Origin: Ampullaceana balthica
Lineage: Eukaryota > Mollusca > Gastropoda > Lymnaeidae
NCBI GenBank assembly: GCA_944989445.1
Contig: CALYLW010000138.1
Span: forward strand, 799,421-863,420
Length of the DNA stretch: 64,000 nt
Reading direction: 5' to 3'
A program made the position numbers and the translations under genes. Positions 35,242 to 45,965 of the stretch are shown here, piece after piece (position 1 is the first letter of the stretch; each line of letters begins with the position of its first letter). The notes under the pieces were generated by a model, which did no database searches, had not been told where the DNA came from, and saw nothing but the letters and a program-made list of their open reading frames with translations.

Positions 35242-35524
35242 GTCTTATCTATACAGACGCTCCTTCTATACAGAAGATTATTGCGTCCACAGACCATGCC
35301 GGTCTGTTGGCAAGTGATGCGGCGTTCACAGGCCAAGGCTATGAGGGTTCCACGCATTACCCAGCCGCCTTTATTTCCCTAACTAGTGTTAGGTACCCAT
35401 TTCGGAGCTGGGTGGGCTCAGGGACGCCCTTGGCCCCTGGAACAAATCCTTGCCTTCACATGGATTCGAACCCGTGACCATCGGTATGCCAGCCAAGTGC
35501 ACATGCCACTCGACCACCGTGCCC
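35242..35524 (-). mobile_element. tRNA-derived SINE, copy 2 (near full length)
   Basis: Flanked by CACATT repeats (35236-35241 and 35525-35530). On the minus strand it starts with a tRNA-like head: A-box TGGTCGAGTGG and B-box GGTTCGAATCC. A conserved body follows (CCTGAGCCCACC, GGTACCTAACACTAG), then the 3' module AATAATCTTCTGTATAGAAG and GGAGCGTCTGTA with GATAA tail units. It lies in the last intron of the GALNT gene. Confidence 0.85.
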
Positions 35525-35551
35525 CACATTAATTAAATATCTATATTTTAC

Positions 35552-35668
35552 CTGATGAAACCAGGTCACGTTGTTGTTGCACACTGTGAGATGAAGTTGT
35601 TTGTTAATCCCTGGCACAATGCATGCATCTCCTTGTTTAAATCTATTTGATGATGTTACTATGAACGT
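35552..35668 (-). CDS. GALNT, lectin-domain exon (middle repeat)
   Basis: 117 bp, phase 0 at both ends, acceptor CCAATAACAG and donor GTAAAA. The 39 codons include FIVTSSNRFKQGDACIVPG and HLTVCNNNVTWFHQ, the middle repeat of the ricin-B lectin domain with its two cysteines. It continues from CHGGKNQ in the previous exon. The lectin domain in this family binds GalNAc already on the substrate and directs where more is added. Confidence 0.85.
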
Positions 35669-36011
35669 CTGTTATTGGATACACATTGATTTATAATTTC
35701 AAATGGCTCAAATGTGAACAAGATATAAATTCTGTCATTAAATCATAATTATTTAAAGTACGACTGAACATTTTTTGGCATTCTTGATAAATAGGTATAT
35801 AAATTAATTTCTAGAAACAAGTTCTTTTAAAAATAATTATATATATAGTTTAAAGATTTAAAAAATTAATTTAAATCATTTTTTATTTTTTAAAATTTTG
35901 TAAACTTGAATGGTCTAACACAAAATGACTCAATTTATTTCAATTTTGCTTTTAAAATTATTTTTATTATTTTTATTTTAAAATTTTGAACTTATAATTA
36001 TTTTAACTTAC

Positions 36012-36107
36012 TTGATTTTTGCCTCCATGACAAGGTGAAAGACCAAGGTAAAAGGATGTTGCTGAATTGATCACATCTAAACACATAAGTGACCCTTGAT
36101 TCCTCAC
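36012..36107 (-). CDS. GALNT, lectin-domain exon (alpha repeat)
   Basis: 96 bp, phase 0, acceptor TTTCACAG and donor GTAAGTT. The 32 codons contain GSLMCLDV (the Cys-Leu-Asp sugar-binding motif of the alpha repeat) and LGLSPCHGGKNQ. This is the first repeat of the C-terminal ricin-B domain. The CLD aspartate is kept, so sugar binding may be retained. Confidence 0.9.
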
Positions 36108-36332
36108 CTGTGAAATATCATCTAACATAAATACACACTTTTAAAAGATTAAATGATTTAATAAATAATGCAAAAGTTGTAAGCCATTTCTTAAATACAA
36201 GTTAAGTTGTTTCTGCTGAACCATTCTACACGACGTTTAAAATTTACCTTTTAAATAAATGTAAGAACAGACAAAATGGTTGTCACACAAAAATATTAAG
36301 GTATTCAATCAACCTTTTTATTAAACACCAAC

Positions 36333-36479
36333 CTGGCCATAAAAATCAGTATAAGGCTTCACAACATCCATTTGAGGGAAGATATTGTTAAGGTACCACT
36401 TGAAAGACTGACACTGAAGTTTTTTTCGCAACTGAACTCTATCAGTGACATCTCCAAAATCAATATCTTCTGGAAGGTT
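36333..36479 (-). CDS. GALNT, catalytic-lectin linker exon
   Basis: 147 bp, phase 0, acceptor after a poly-T tract (TTTTTAAAAAAAAG) and donor GTTGGT, a weaker consensus. The 49 codons include [15 protein letters not shown] and [15 protein letters not shown], the hallmark G-D-V-x-x-R and C-x-S-F-x-W-Y-L segments that end the GT27 catalytic domain and lead to the lectin domain. Confidence 0.93.
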
Positions 36480-36679
36480 CTTTTTTTTTAAAAAAAAGGA
36501 AAATATTCAAATATTAATTATGTTTCAAATATACTTTTTACTTTTAACAATGTCCTGATTTGATAAGACCAAACTACATTTTTATTGCCTCTTGAGTCTT
36601 AATTAATATTTTAGAATTCTTTATTTATACACTAGTTTCATACATTGATTTAAATAAAACACATAAAAATAGGTTTTAC

Positions 36680-36856
36680 CACTGCAGCATAAAATAGGTA
36701 AGCGTAGTCATCCATCCAGACATGGGCAACTCTTGCAAGATTCCTCATGACAACCTTCTCTCTGTCACCATTGAAGTTATAAGGAAGTGACACTCTAAAG
36801 ACATGAGCCACTCTTGAGCATGGCACTATCTCAAGACTTCCACCGCACATCCAAGT
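36680..36856 (-). CDS. GALNT, catalytic exon with metal-ligand His
   Basis: 177 bp, phase 0, acceptor TTCCATAG... and donor GTAAAA. The 59 codons begin [20 protein letters not shown]; the His of VAHVFR is the third Mn2+ ligand in GT27 enzymes. [18 protein letters not shown] follows, matching the N-x-x-R-x-A-E-V-W-M-D-x-Y block, except that the usual Glu before VWMD is His here. That substitution merits checking. Confidence 0.93.
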
Positions 36857-37167
36857 CTATGGAAGCAAAATCAGGGGAGGTAGTATAAAGAAATGAAGCC
36901 TTTAATAAAAATTTTGTTGTAGTCTCCCTTAGAGTATGATGCGAAAGAGAAGCCAAAATTAAAATAATTTTAAAATAAAACTTTTGAAATAATTATTTTA
37001 AATTATAAAATTATATCAACAAAAGAAAATATTGCCTCAAAGAAATATCTTGAGATGTTAGGATTTTAATGCATTAATTAAAAGAAAAAATGTATGGTCC
37101 AGATTGATGTGTATGATTGGTTTACTTTATGAGGTAACAAGTCTTATACATTGAAGGGGTTACCTAC

Positions 37168-37285
37168 CTTGAAAGAAAGCTCAAAGTTTTCCCCACCCCA
37201 GATATTTAATTCCGGGTCATATCCTCCTATGGAATTGAAGTATTCTCGCCACATTGCAAAGAGACCTCCACTTATCACGGGTGTC
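37168..37285 (-). CDS. GALNT, catalytic exon with WGGEN motif
   Basis: 118 bp (1 + 39 codons), acceptor TTTTCCCCACAG and donor GTAGGT. It encodes [11 protein letters not shown] then [19 protein letters not shown]. The D-x-x-x-x-W-G-G-E-N-x-E stretch is the Gal/GalNAc-transferase motif that binds UDP-sugar and acceptor. TPVISGG replaces the more usual TPxMAGG, indicating a divergent family member. Confidence 0.95.
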
Positions 37286-37559
37286 CTGTGGGGAAAACAA
37301 CGGATTTGTCTTTTATCTTGTGGTTATAAACAAAAACTTTATGTTCTTGATTTAAATATGAATTTCAGTTTTAAATATGCTTCAAAGCATGGTGCTTGGT
37401 AAGTAATTAATTATATTCACTTTAAAAAATTGGGGTTTAGTAAACAAGTATCTTCAACTAAACACACAAATCTTCTACTCAAATTAAACATTAAAAAAAA
37501 AGTTCAAATTTTTGCACCAGTACATCGTTGTCCTGGCACAGTCTATTAAAAAAAACTTC

Positions 37560-37930
37560 AAGCAAGCCCTGCCAAACGTTATATTAAAGAGTATATTATA
37601 ATCTTTACCAATGGATAATCACAACAGACAAGAGTAATACTAATAATTAAATTAATATAACCTAGAAACACTAGAGTATTAGAAGAACAAAGAGCAACGT
37701 AGTAACAATACATAAGACATTAAATTCTAACTCGGAAATACAACGAAACAACAATCTAATACACCACTCAGATAGACATAGGGATAAAAACACTTTTCTG
37801 CTTCCATTTACAAGAGCAAACTCATACAAAACTGCCTTTCACCCTGGCTTTTGCGCATGTAATGGGTTGCAAGAAGAAGCCAGGAAATCCAACTATCAAC
37901 ATTTGAAACTGTAATAAAGATGCATGACTA
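37560..37930 (+). pseudogene. Old LINE C-terminal remnant in a GALNT intron
   Basis: Fragmented plus-strand reading (NLETLE near 37658; KTLF/FTRANSYKT near 37790; HP-x-F-x-A-x-NGLQEEARKSN near 37840-37890) lines up with the LINE ORF tail at 39263-39697 (NLETLED, ARTNTYKFSFFPSG, AWNGLPEESRKTN). Many stops and indels show it is older than the 39-kb copy. Confidence 0.65.
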
Positions 37931-38913
37931 GATATAATTTATGGATAAGGGTAGAACGCAATAATCCTCAGTATTTAAAAAAGCGTCTTTAATATATAAG
38001 ATAGATGAGTTTACGAATACATGTTTAGCTCTCATTATTCTACATTTTATTGAATATTTCAAATTAAACTCTTTACGTTTTTTGCTAAATGTTTTTTGTC
38101 TAACCACCTGGAGTATTTGAATACTTCGTTAACTCATTGCATAATGCCCCGTAACATTTATTTTCTCACCTCCCTCCAAAATATCTTAAGCCAAAAATCC
38201 TTGTTTATTTTCCAATAATAATTATGTTTTGAATAAATTATATAACTCTATCTGATCTCCGGTGTCAATGGATTTTGAAAAACATTTCCTTTAATTTTGC
38301 TTTAATAGAAAAAATAAAAGTAGAGATAAATATGCAACAATCACAAGGAAAATTAGAATTTATGAAAACTATTTTGAATTATTTCTCACGTCTAGTTTTC
38401 ATTATGTGATACGGAGTCATTCCCAAATAAATGAAGTATTATATTTAAATTTAAACATTCTAATGTGGAAAATAATCAAGGCTCAATGTCTTCTGTAGTA
38501 ATAAGTGAAACGTAGAATAATTTATTATTTTAAAATCGTTCCTCCTAAAAAGTGTTTAAAAACGCAAAAAAGTTGAAAATAGTTTTACTACCATCTGTAA
38601 GTCCGTGAATATGCGTGTGCGATTCTCTATGAAGATCAAATAAGTTATGAAATTGATGGTCTTTCATTATTAATTTTGAGAAAGATACAAATTTTAGTGC
38701 TTTTAAGCTATATGCTTTAAATACAAATTGAGGGAGGATTTTCGCGCTGTTTTTATTTCATTATTATTTATTTTGCTCATTTATTTCTTTGTTTAATAAA
38801 TTTATTAAATGTACCCCACCAATCACCCACAACTACAAATTATTTTCTCCTTTGACCAAGTGTACGGAAGTTACAGCTCTTTATCATCACCTGAGATGCA
38901 AAATTATAAGGAA

Positions 38914-39068
38914 GACGAGAGGTCAACTATTACGAGAGTCATGTGGTACAAGAAAGTGGTACACTACTGACGGGTGTTCAGGTTGAAAGTTGAAGACCAG
39001 AGGTCAACTATTAGGAGAGTCATGTGGTACAAGAAAGTGGTACACTACTGACGGGTGTTCAGGTTGAA
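38914..39068. repeat. Tandem duplication (~79 bp x 2)
   Basis: The block gaggtcaactatta(c/g)gagagtcatgtgg...gggtgttcaggttgaa occurs twice in direct succession (from ~38917 and ~38998) with very few differences, implying a recent local duplication in the GALNT intron. No coding role is seen. Confidence 0.85.
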
Positions 39069-39173
39069 CGTTTTAACGCACACGATGAACTCACTCTAAC
39101 TGACACGCCTGCTAAATTAATAGAATCGCTTCTTCCTGGTTGTATACTCAACTGACACAATTCTATTGATGGT

Positions 39174-39815
39174 CTTATCTTATCTTATCTTATCTTATCT
39201 GTTTACAGACGCTCCTTCTATACAGAAGATTATTGCGTCCTACGCTTATCTATGGTTTGTGTTTAGTCCTGCATTTTTATTAGAGATTTAAATGTTGATA
39301 AAGTGTTGGTTTTCCTGGATTCTTCAGGCAACCCATTCCACGCCCTAATTCCGGACGGGAAGAAGGAAAACTTGTATGTGTTTGTTCTTGCATACGGAAT
39401 AAGAAAGGTGTTTTTATCCTTATGTCTATCTGAGGGTTGTATTAAGTTATCTTTGTGTTGTATTTCTAAATTAGAATTAATTGCTTTATGTATGATTACT
39501 ACTTTGCTCTTAGTTCTTCTATCCTCTAGTGTTTCAAGGTTTAATGATTTAACTAATGGTGTTACTCGTGTCAGTTTCGAATATTCTCCAGTAATGAATC
39601 TGGCAGCTCTTTTTTGAATTTGTTCTAGTTTATCAATGTTTTCTTTGGTGGATGGGTCCCATACAGAAGATGCATATTCTAGTGCAGGTCTCACCAAAGT
39701 GAGGTAGCATTTTAGTTTTATATCTCTATTACATTTGTTAAAGTTCCTTTTTATAAAGCCTAAGGTTTTGTTTGATGGACCACGTGACCTTGAACTGACA
39801 AAAGAGTCTTACGTT
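39174..39815 (-). mobile_element. 5'-truncated CR1/jockey-like LINE with pentamer tail
   Basis: On the minus strand an ORF end is followed by a ~65-bp 3' UTR that ends CTTCTGTATAGAAG, GGAGCGTCTGTA and a (GATAA)n tail at 39174-39198. This 3' module matches the end of the SINEs at 16.9, 35.2 and 55.7 kb. The upstream boundary is near 39815, where similarity to LINE protein fades. Target duplication not resolved. Confidence 0.8.
39263..39800 (-). pseudogene. LINE ORF2 C-terminus (reverse transcriptase tail)
   Basis: An open frame encodes (K)TLGFIKRNFNKCN, LVRPALEYASSVWDPSTKEN, IDKLEQIQKRAARFI, VTPLVKSLNLETLEDRR, YKFSFFPSGIRAWNGLP and TFKSLIK, then a stop at 39263. This is the thumb and C-terminal region of CR1/jockey-like LINE reverse transcriptases. 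The catalytic part is lost through 5' truncation; the retained ~175 codons are intact, so the copy is young. Confidence 0.85.
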
Positions 39816-40437
39816 GATGAAGTTGTTTTTTTTAAAAATTAAATAACATTTAAAACCATTTAACCATTTATTACTCTTAGCGGATATATTATTGTTTATA
39901 GAGGAAAATCTTTTTACAGCGTCCATTTTAGACCTACACACTACACACTCATGAACACACACATTTATCATTTTCTACGTGGGTATATCAGATTACTTAA
40001 TTACTTCACATCATCTCGTCATATATTTATTTACTTATTTTTTACATGACAACATGTGCTCAGCTTTATACTGAAACAGCTTTCAGCGTTTTCTTTTTGA
40101 TAAATATTTATTTAATTCGAGGATGAATGGTATACAGCTAGTAAAACTTATTACAAAGCCTTTTTCTTTTTAAAAAAACAACAACACAAAAAACAATGGG
40201 ATTAATACACAATACAAGCCATGATAAAACAAAAAGATACAACACGAACTATAGGTCACGTCTTCATGGGCGCCCGCAGGAGGGGGCAAGGGGGGGCGCT
40301 TGCCCCCCCCTGGATTTATGGATTAAAAAATTGTTATGAGAAAATAAAGAGAAAGTAACTAAGCTGGTGCTGATCTCGTTTTACTGGGTAATTATTTTTA
40401 TATTTTCAATATTGTAGAGAATTAGGGCGGTTAAAGG

Positions 40438-40550
40438 GTCTTTAGATCAAAGATTCCTCTTTCTGGCCAGGACTGGTAGTGGTAGTCTGGTCAATACTGG
40501 TAGTGGTAGTCTGGTCAGGACTGGTAGTGGTAGTCTGGTCAGGACTGACC
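40438..40550. repeat. Short tandem repeat ctggtagtggtagtctggtca
   Basis: About three to four copies of a (t/c)actggtagtggtagtctggtcag unit lie inside the hAT-like element. Non-coding. Confidence 0.7.
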
Positions 40551-40964
40551 AAGATGTGTGAAATGCCCCTTGTGGTAGCTTGGATAAGATGAATTCTGAA
40601 TAGACCAAACCGCGTACAGATGCTCAGAGGTGCTGAATGTAGACTCTGTTATCTAAAGGTCAGCAGTGTGAAGCACTGACCAGGGGAAATGATTGCGATT
40701 GTACAAAACCAGACCAGGGGCTAACATCAAAGAGACCAGAGCGGGTCATGGTACCCCACCCAACCCCCGACATAATCTGGGGGGTGGTGGTACAAGATGA
40801 TTCAATCATCATGATTGACATTAAATACTGACGTAATGTAGACCGGGGACTGGACAAAGGCGTGGCCTCCAAACTGAGGGAGTTGGTTATAGGACGTGAC
40901 CAATAACGGACGGAGTTGTTTGCAACGGCGTTAGTAAAGATCATAAATAAACTGTATTAACTGT

Positions 40965-41251
40965 ATAGGGGCCGTCCATAAAGTACGTCACGCTCCAGAA
41001 GGGGGGGGGAGGGGGTGTAAGAAAGTTTTGACAATTTGTGACAGGAGGGAGGGGGGGTCCAGCCATGTGTGACGTCACGGTGTTTTATATTAAATTTTAA
41101 TTATTTTGTAAATAAAAAAACCAAATTTGTGTTCGAAAGTGTGGCGTACTTTAGCGGGTGCGAGATTTGTGACAGTTTGTGACAAGGGGGAGGGGGGGGG
41201 GAGTTAAAAATGTTCAAAAATAGCGTGACGTACTTTATGGACGGCCCCATA
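40965..41251. mobile_element. 281-bp MITE, GGGGCCGTCC family, 3-bp TSD
   Basis: Element 40968-41248 with near-perfect ~26-bp inverted ends starting GGGGCCGTCCATAAAGTACG, flanked by ATA on both sides. Long G-rich tracts with gtgac(a/g) words lie just inside each end. A second copy at 48049-48307 is flanked by AAT. The 3-bp duplications suggest a PIF/Harbinger-like mobiliser (inference). Confidence 0.85.
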
Positions 41252-41659
41252 TATGCTCAATCTCATATACTTTAAAAGACTCGTTCTGAAATGTTGGTCT
41301 ATACAATGCCTGGTTTCTAGCTACCCCACAACAGTGGCCCATCCTTGTATAGTTTCGGTTCACAGCGTGATCACTTGAGCCCTATGGCAGATTTAGGGGA
41401 GGGGGCTGAACGGGCTAAGGCCAGGGGCCCCCGATGATTTAGGGGCCCCCAAATTTAGTATATTTTATAATAAAGGTGAACAGATGTTTGCATGAATCCC
41501 TGAAAAAATATCATAAATTAAATAAATTAATAAAAATCTTATCTATTATTAATCTGATCTCTTTTCGACCCAATACTCTTAGTAATCGAGAAACCTGATT
41601 TGATAGCTCAATAAGAGAAAATATTAAGGAATATTCTTTTTTTTTAATTTACAATTTCC

Positions 41660-41735
41660 GTCAAGCTCTCCTCGTCGCTTAGGCTTGCGTTGCAAGCGAT
41701 CTGAGGATCGATCCCCAACGGTGGATTCTTTTCTT
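41660..41735 (+). repeat. tRNA-like remnant
   Basis: CGTCGCTTAGGCTTGCG and GGATCGATCCCCAAC resemble tRNA A- and B-box regions around a TTGCAAG-type loop. Stems are incomplete, so it is more likely an old SINE head or pseudogene. It lies inside the hAT-like element. Confidence 0.3.
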
Positions 41736-42231
41736 TCTTTTTATCTTTTTTGTTGTTATAATATTTTAAAAAAAAATTTTTTTTAAATTAATTTTTAAAA
41801 AAAATATTTTTATAAAATATTGTTTTTGTCTTTTTACACTCACTTTTAGGATACCGGCAAACTTCTTCGTGTTCGGTTTTTTCATGAATAATCTTTTTGG
41901 CTGAATAGTTACAAGTTACAGTCTTATGTTAGCTGCTAGCAATCATTTTATTTAAAGGGACGCTGGCTCGATAGGGCTCCATTTTGAATTGCAGCCAGGG
42001 GCCCCGTGCAGTCTTAATTCGCCCCTGCTTGACCCCTCAAGCACGCGGATTCATCCCCTCACTGTCAACACTTCCAGAAATGCTGTACTTACAATAACTC
42101 ATGATTATAAATGATAGATAATAGAAAGTAGTTACAAAAGAAATTGCAAAGAAAGAAAATAGAAAGAAAGAAAAATAATAAAATTAAAATAACTTTAAAA
42201 TGAAAAAAAAAGAAGAAAAAAACTAAGTCTT

Positions 42232-42304
42232 CAAACGAAATTCGATCCACTACCTGTTTCTTTGAGTTCAAAAATCCTGCGCACAACCGTTGGACCACAG
42301 AAGC
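42232..42304 (-). repeat. tRNA-like remnant (SINE head)
   Basis: The minus strand reads TGTGGTCCAACGGTTGTGCG (A-box-like), then GTGGATCGAATTTCG (B-box-like). Spacing fits a tRNA, but acceptor and T stems pair poorly. Not a functional tRNA on this evidence. Confidence 0.35.
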
Positions 42305-42625
42305 ATGATAATGAGGTTTAAAAATATCTTATATCAGAAGCTTTTAATTGTCGGGGTTATATGATCCTGGCACTTCCACATAAGTAAAAGGTGTACGTGT
42401 ATATTTTAGCACAATATTAATAAACGACAAGTAGTACTGATCTGCCGGCCAAAAATCTGCGTATAGCGCTAAGAATTATTGGGAAAAAATCACTCGAAAA
42501 TTTTTGCCCCCCCCTAGAAAATTTTCTGCGGGCGCCCATGCTCACGTCTTATAAATACTAAATCTAGACTAATTCTCTCCAGTCTGAAGGTTCTATACCA
42601 CATTGAACAAAGGTACATAACTCAC

Positions 42626-42780
42626 ACTATGGGATCAAGTTCCTGCCACGACTTGTCTCCCACTGACGCCGCCCGCCATCCAAACTCCATCCTCCAATTG
42701 AAAGCACCTTTGAGTCGAGCTGGGGATTTCTTGAACTCAAAGTTCTCGGCTTTGATCGTGTCAATATAGGGGCTTACCAC
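42626..42780 (-). CDS. GALNT, catalytic exon (after DxH)
   Basis: 155 bp (51 codons + 2), acceptor TTTTCCTACAG and donor GTGAGTT. The peptide VVSPYIDTIKAENFEF then GAFNWRMEFGWRAASV and SWQELDPI matches the GT27 run V-x-x-P-x-I-D-x-I, G-x-F-x-W-x-x-x-F-x-W that follows the DxH metal site. The split codon joins the TPVISGG exon in phase. Confidence 0.93.
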
Positions 42781-43237
42781 CTGTAGGAAAACACAGCAAC
42801 GTCAGACATGTGTCAATGCTTCTTGTAACACTTGCCCCACCGACATGGGACCTCCTACTGGGCTTTCTTCATCTCTTGGCCTCGTTCTACCTGATGTACT
42901 GGTGGTCATCGGGAGTTGTTCATCGTAACTGTGATTTTTTTTTCCATGTTACCCTTTAACAGAAGCAGACTCTTTCGTACTGTGATCTGATGTTTTAGAT
43001 TTTTTGTTTACTTTTCTAATATGGCCGGGGGGAGTATTTTTAAATATTCTTTTGTGGCGTGGGGGTGGCTGGGGGTGGGATATATGCAAGAAATTAAAAT
43101 GAATATTTATTTGTACTGCTTATTTTGACTCAATTTCACGAAATTTAAGCTTCATGTATTCCACAGGTTGATGGTGACAATATCAGTGTCTTAATTTGCT
43201 TATTGTAATTACCCCATGGGTTATATTTCATTGTAAG

Positions 43238-43718
43238 AAGGTGGTCTAAGAGGGCTGGTCAAGAGAGAGTTGTCCACACCGAGGCCTCGTGGTCTAGGAG
43301 GGCTGGTAAAGAGGGAGTTGTCCACACCGAGGCCTCGTGGTCTAGGAGGGCTGGTAAAGAGAGAGTTGTCCACACCGAGGCCTCGTGGCCTAAGAGGGCT
43401 GGTAAAGAGGGAGTTGTCCACACCGAGGCCTCGTGGTCTAGGAGGGCTGGTAAAGAGGGAGTTGTCCACACCGAGGCCTCGTGGTCTAGGAGGGCTGGTA
43501 AAGAGGGAGTTGTCCACACCGAGGCCTCGTGGCTAAGAGGGCTGGTAAAGAGGGAGTTGTCCACACCGAGGCCTCGTGGCTAAGAGTGCTGGTAAAGAGG
43601 GAGTTGTCCACACCGAGGCCTCGTGGCCTAAGAGGGCTGTTAAAGAGGGAGTTGTCCACACCGAGGCCTCGTGGTCTAGGAGGGCTGGTAAAGAGAGAGT
43701 TGTCCACACCGAGGCCTC
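43238..43718. repeat. 48-bp minisatellite (~10 copies)
   Basis: The unit contains gttgtccacaccgaggcctc, then gtggtctaggagggctgg and taaagaggga. Most units are 48 bp and two are 47. Because 48 is divisible by three, long repetitive ORFs appear on both strands; these are artefacts. The array lies in the intron downstream of the DxH exon, ~107 bp from it. Confidence 0.95.
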
Positions 43719-43825
43719 ACCTAAACATTTGACTTAAAGTCTTTATGCATATCTTCTTAGCTATTGGTATGATCTGAATCTCAAATTGGGAATTTGCTTG
43801 TGTAGCTACTTTAGATTTGACCTAC

Positions 43826-43935
43826 CTTATTTTGACTGTATTTCAAACTGAAGAGCAATGGCTCTAGCCACCCGACATTGCACTCACAGTGCGCATCTAA
43901 GAATATGATGACATCTGATGTGGCCATACTGGCAC
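43826..43935 (-). CDS. GALNT, catalytic exon with DxH metal site
   Basis: 110 bp (2 + 36 codons), acceptor AAATTACAG and donor GTAGGT. It encodes [11 protein letters not shown] and [16 protein letters not shown]. The Asp-Ala-His triplet is the DxH motif that binds Mn2+ and UDP-GalNAc in GT27 enzymes, and CExxxGWLEPLL is a family signature. Phase fits both neighbours. Confidence 0.96.
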
Positions 43936-44389
43936 CTGTAATTTAGACAGTCAACTGTCAAGCATTTTAACATAGACACAAAACTTCAACACGATGATAT
44001 GTGCAACAATTTCCATATTCGTTTTAAAATGTTCATGTTCGTACTGAGAATATAACATTCTCTCCGGTGGATATCCCCTCACAGGGACTAACTAAAGACA
44101 AGCTACCGGTAATAAGAGGCAGAACATGGAACAAGCCGCTAAACTGACGCGGTGGAAATTTCTGCAGTGTAATAAGTCTGGGACTGTGACTAGGACGAGG
44201 GTTGGGGTGTGGGTCAAGGGTGGGTGGGTCAAGGGTGGGTGGGGGTACATTGACCTGATCATGTGACAAGTGATAGTTTTGCTATAAGATTGAACTGTCA
44301 CAACCCTTAAATACCATGTAAAGATTATAGTCTGTATGGATCACGACACATGAACAACATCAAAGATTTAAGACTAATAGTTTGTTGGT

Positions 44390-45512
44390 GTGTAAAGTCT
44401 GTAATATGTCTTGATTTGTCTAGATCTGATGTATTAAAGCTATACAAATTGTAAAGTCTGCAATATGTCTTAATTTGTCTAGATCTGATGTATTAAAGCT
44501 ATACAAATTGTAAAGTCTGTAATATGTCTTGATTCGTCTAGATCTGATGTATTAAAGCTATACAAATTGTAAAGTCTGTAATATGTCTTGATTTGTCTAG
44601 ATCTAATGTATTATAGCTATACAAATTGTAAAGTCTGTAATATGTCTTGATTTGTCTAGATCTGATGTATTAAAGCTATACAAATTGTAAAGTCTGTAAT
44701 ATGTCTTGATTTTTCTAGATCTGATGTAGTAAAGCTATACAAATTATAAAGTCTGTAATATGTCTTGATTTGTCTAGATCTGATGTATTAAAGCTATACA
44801 AATTGTAAAGTCTGTAATATGTCTTAATTTGTCTAGATCTGATGTATTAAAGCTATACAAATTGTAAAGTCTGTAATATGTCTTGATTTGTCTAGATCTG
44901 ATGTATTAAAGCTATACAAATTGTAAAGTCTGTAATATGTCTTGATTTGTCTAGATCTAATGTATTAAAGCTATACAAATTGTAAAGTCTGTAATATGTC
45001 TTGATTTGTCTAGATCTGATGTATTAAAGCTTTACAAATTGTAAAGTCTGTAATATGTCTTGATTTGTCTAGATCTGATGTAGTAAAGCTATACAAATTA
45101 TAAAGTCTGTAATATGTCTTGATTTGTCTAGATCTGATGTATTAAAGCTATACAAATTGTAAAGTCTGTAATATGTCTTAATTTGTCTAGATCTGATGTA
45201 TTAAAGCTATACAAATTGTAAAGTCTGTAATATGTCTTGATTTGTCTAGATCTGATGTATTAAAGCTATACAAATTGTAAAGTCTGTAATATGTCTTGAT
45301 TTGTCTAGATCTGATGTATTAAAGCTATACAAATTGTAAAGTCTGTAATATGTCTTGATTTGTCTAGATCTGATGTATTAAAGCTATACAAATTGTAAAG
45401 TCTGTAATATGTCTTGATTTGTCTAGATCTGATGTATTAAAGCTATACAAATTGTAAAGTCTGTAATATGTCTACATTTGTCTAGATCTGGTGTAGTAAA
45501 GCTATACAAATG
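44390..45512. repeat. 59-bp minisatellite (~19 copies)
   Basis: The unit reads tctgtaatatgtcttgattt, gtctagatctgatgtattaa and agctatacaaattgtaaag, repeated about 19 times with few point differences. Some variants (e.g. atgtagtaaagc with aattataaag) recur at intervals, suggesting higher-order duplication. It lies in the 3.85-kb GALNT intron 43936-47787. Confidence 0.95.
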
Positions 45513-45797
45513 AAGATGACGTGTGGGGTGAGAAACGCCGTTATAATATCACGACGAATGTATCAGATTTATTTTATCATGATAGACTTTAGCAAGATGT
45601 CTCAACAATATGCGGCTGTTACATGCCTGTCGTAATTATTGCTCATTGTTGCATGAAATAAGTGCACATTTAAACAAACGAACTGAGCCCACAGCATCAA
45701 GATATAGCACGTAGGGTTCGTCTCGCCTCCCGCATGCAGTCATTTCGCATTTTGTGTGTGTGTAGTGTGTAGTATAATATACACCACAAGGGAATAA

Positions 45798-45965
45798 TAA
45801 GTAGATCATGGGTAACATGCAAATAGGGTATGTTTGAGACTAACAAGACGTCCCAAAACAGCGAACGTTACGGCAAAGAGCCTTCTTCACAAAACGAAAC
45901 GTTCGCTGTTGTGTTACGTCTTGTCAGGCTCACTCATACCCTGTTTGCATATTAGCCATCTACTT
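45798..45965. repeat. Inverted repeat, ~70-bp arms, ~30-bp spacer
   Basis: Left arm 45798-45868 (aagtagatcatggg, agggtatg, gactaacaagacgt, cagcgaacgtt) matches the reverse complement of 45898-45965 (aacgttcgctg, acgtcttgtcaggctcactc, catctactta). It could form a long hairpin. It may be a small foldback element; no target duplication was identified. Confidence 0.75.

Larger units (their letters stand above)
40256..42550. mobile_element. hAT-like element (2.28 kb) with GGGCGCCCGCAG ends
   Basis: Element 40265-42541: ends CATGGGCGCCCGCAGGA and, inward from the right, CATGGGCGCCCGCAGAA, flanked by TCACGTCTT (40256-40264 and 42542-42550). A 9-bp match is 1 more than typical hAT. G-rich gccccccc blocks follow both ends. 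The interior carries a 281-bp MITE (40968-41248), GGGGGCCCC-rich sequence (41390-42010), tRNA-like remnants and an AT-rich core, but no transposase. It sits in the large GALNT intron. Confidence 0.8.

Noticed and set aside
43221..43732. ORFs on both strands encoding 16-residue repeats (e.g. DNSLFTSPPRPRGLGV)
   Set aside because: Product of a 48-bp minisatellite inside a GALNT intron, open on both strands.
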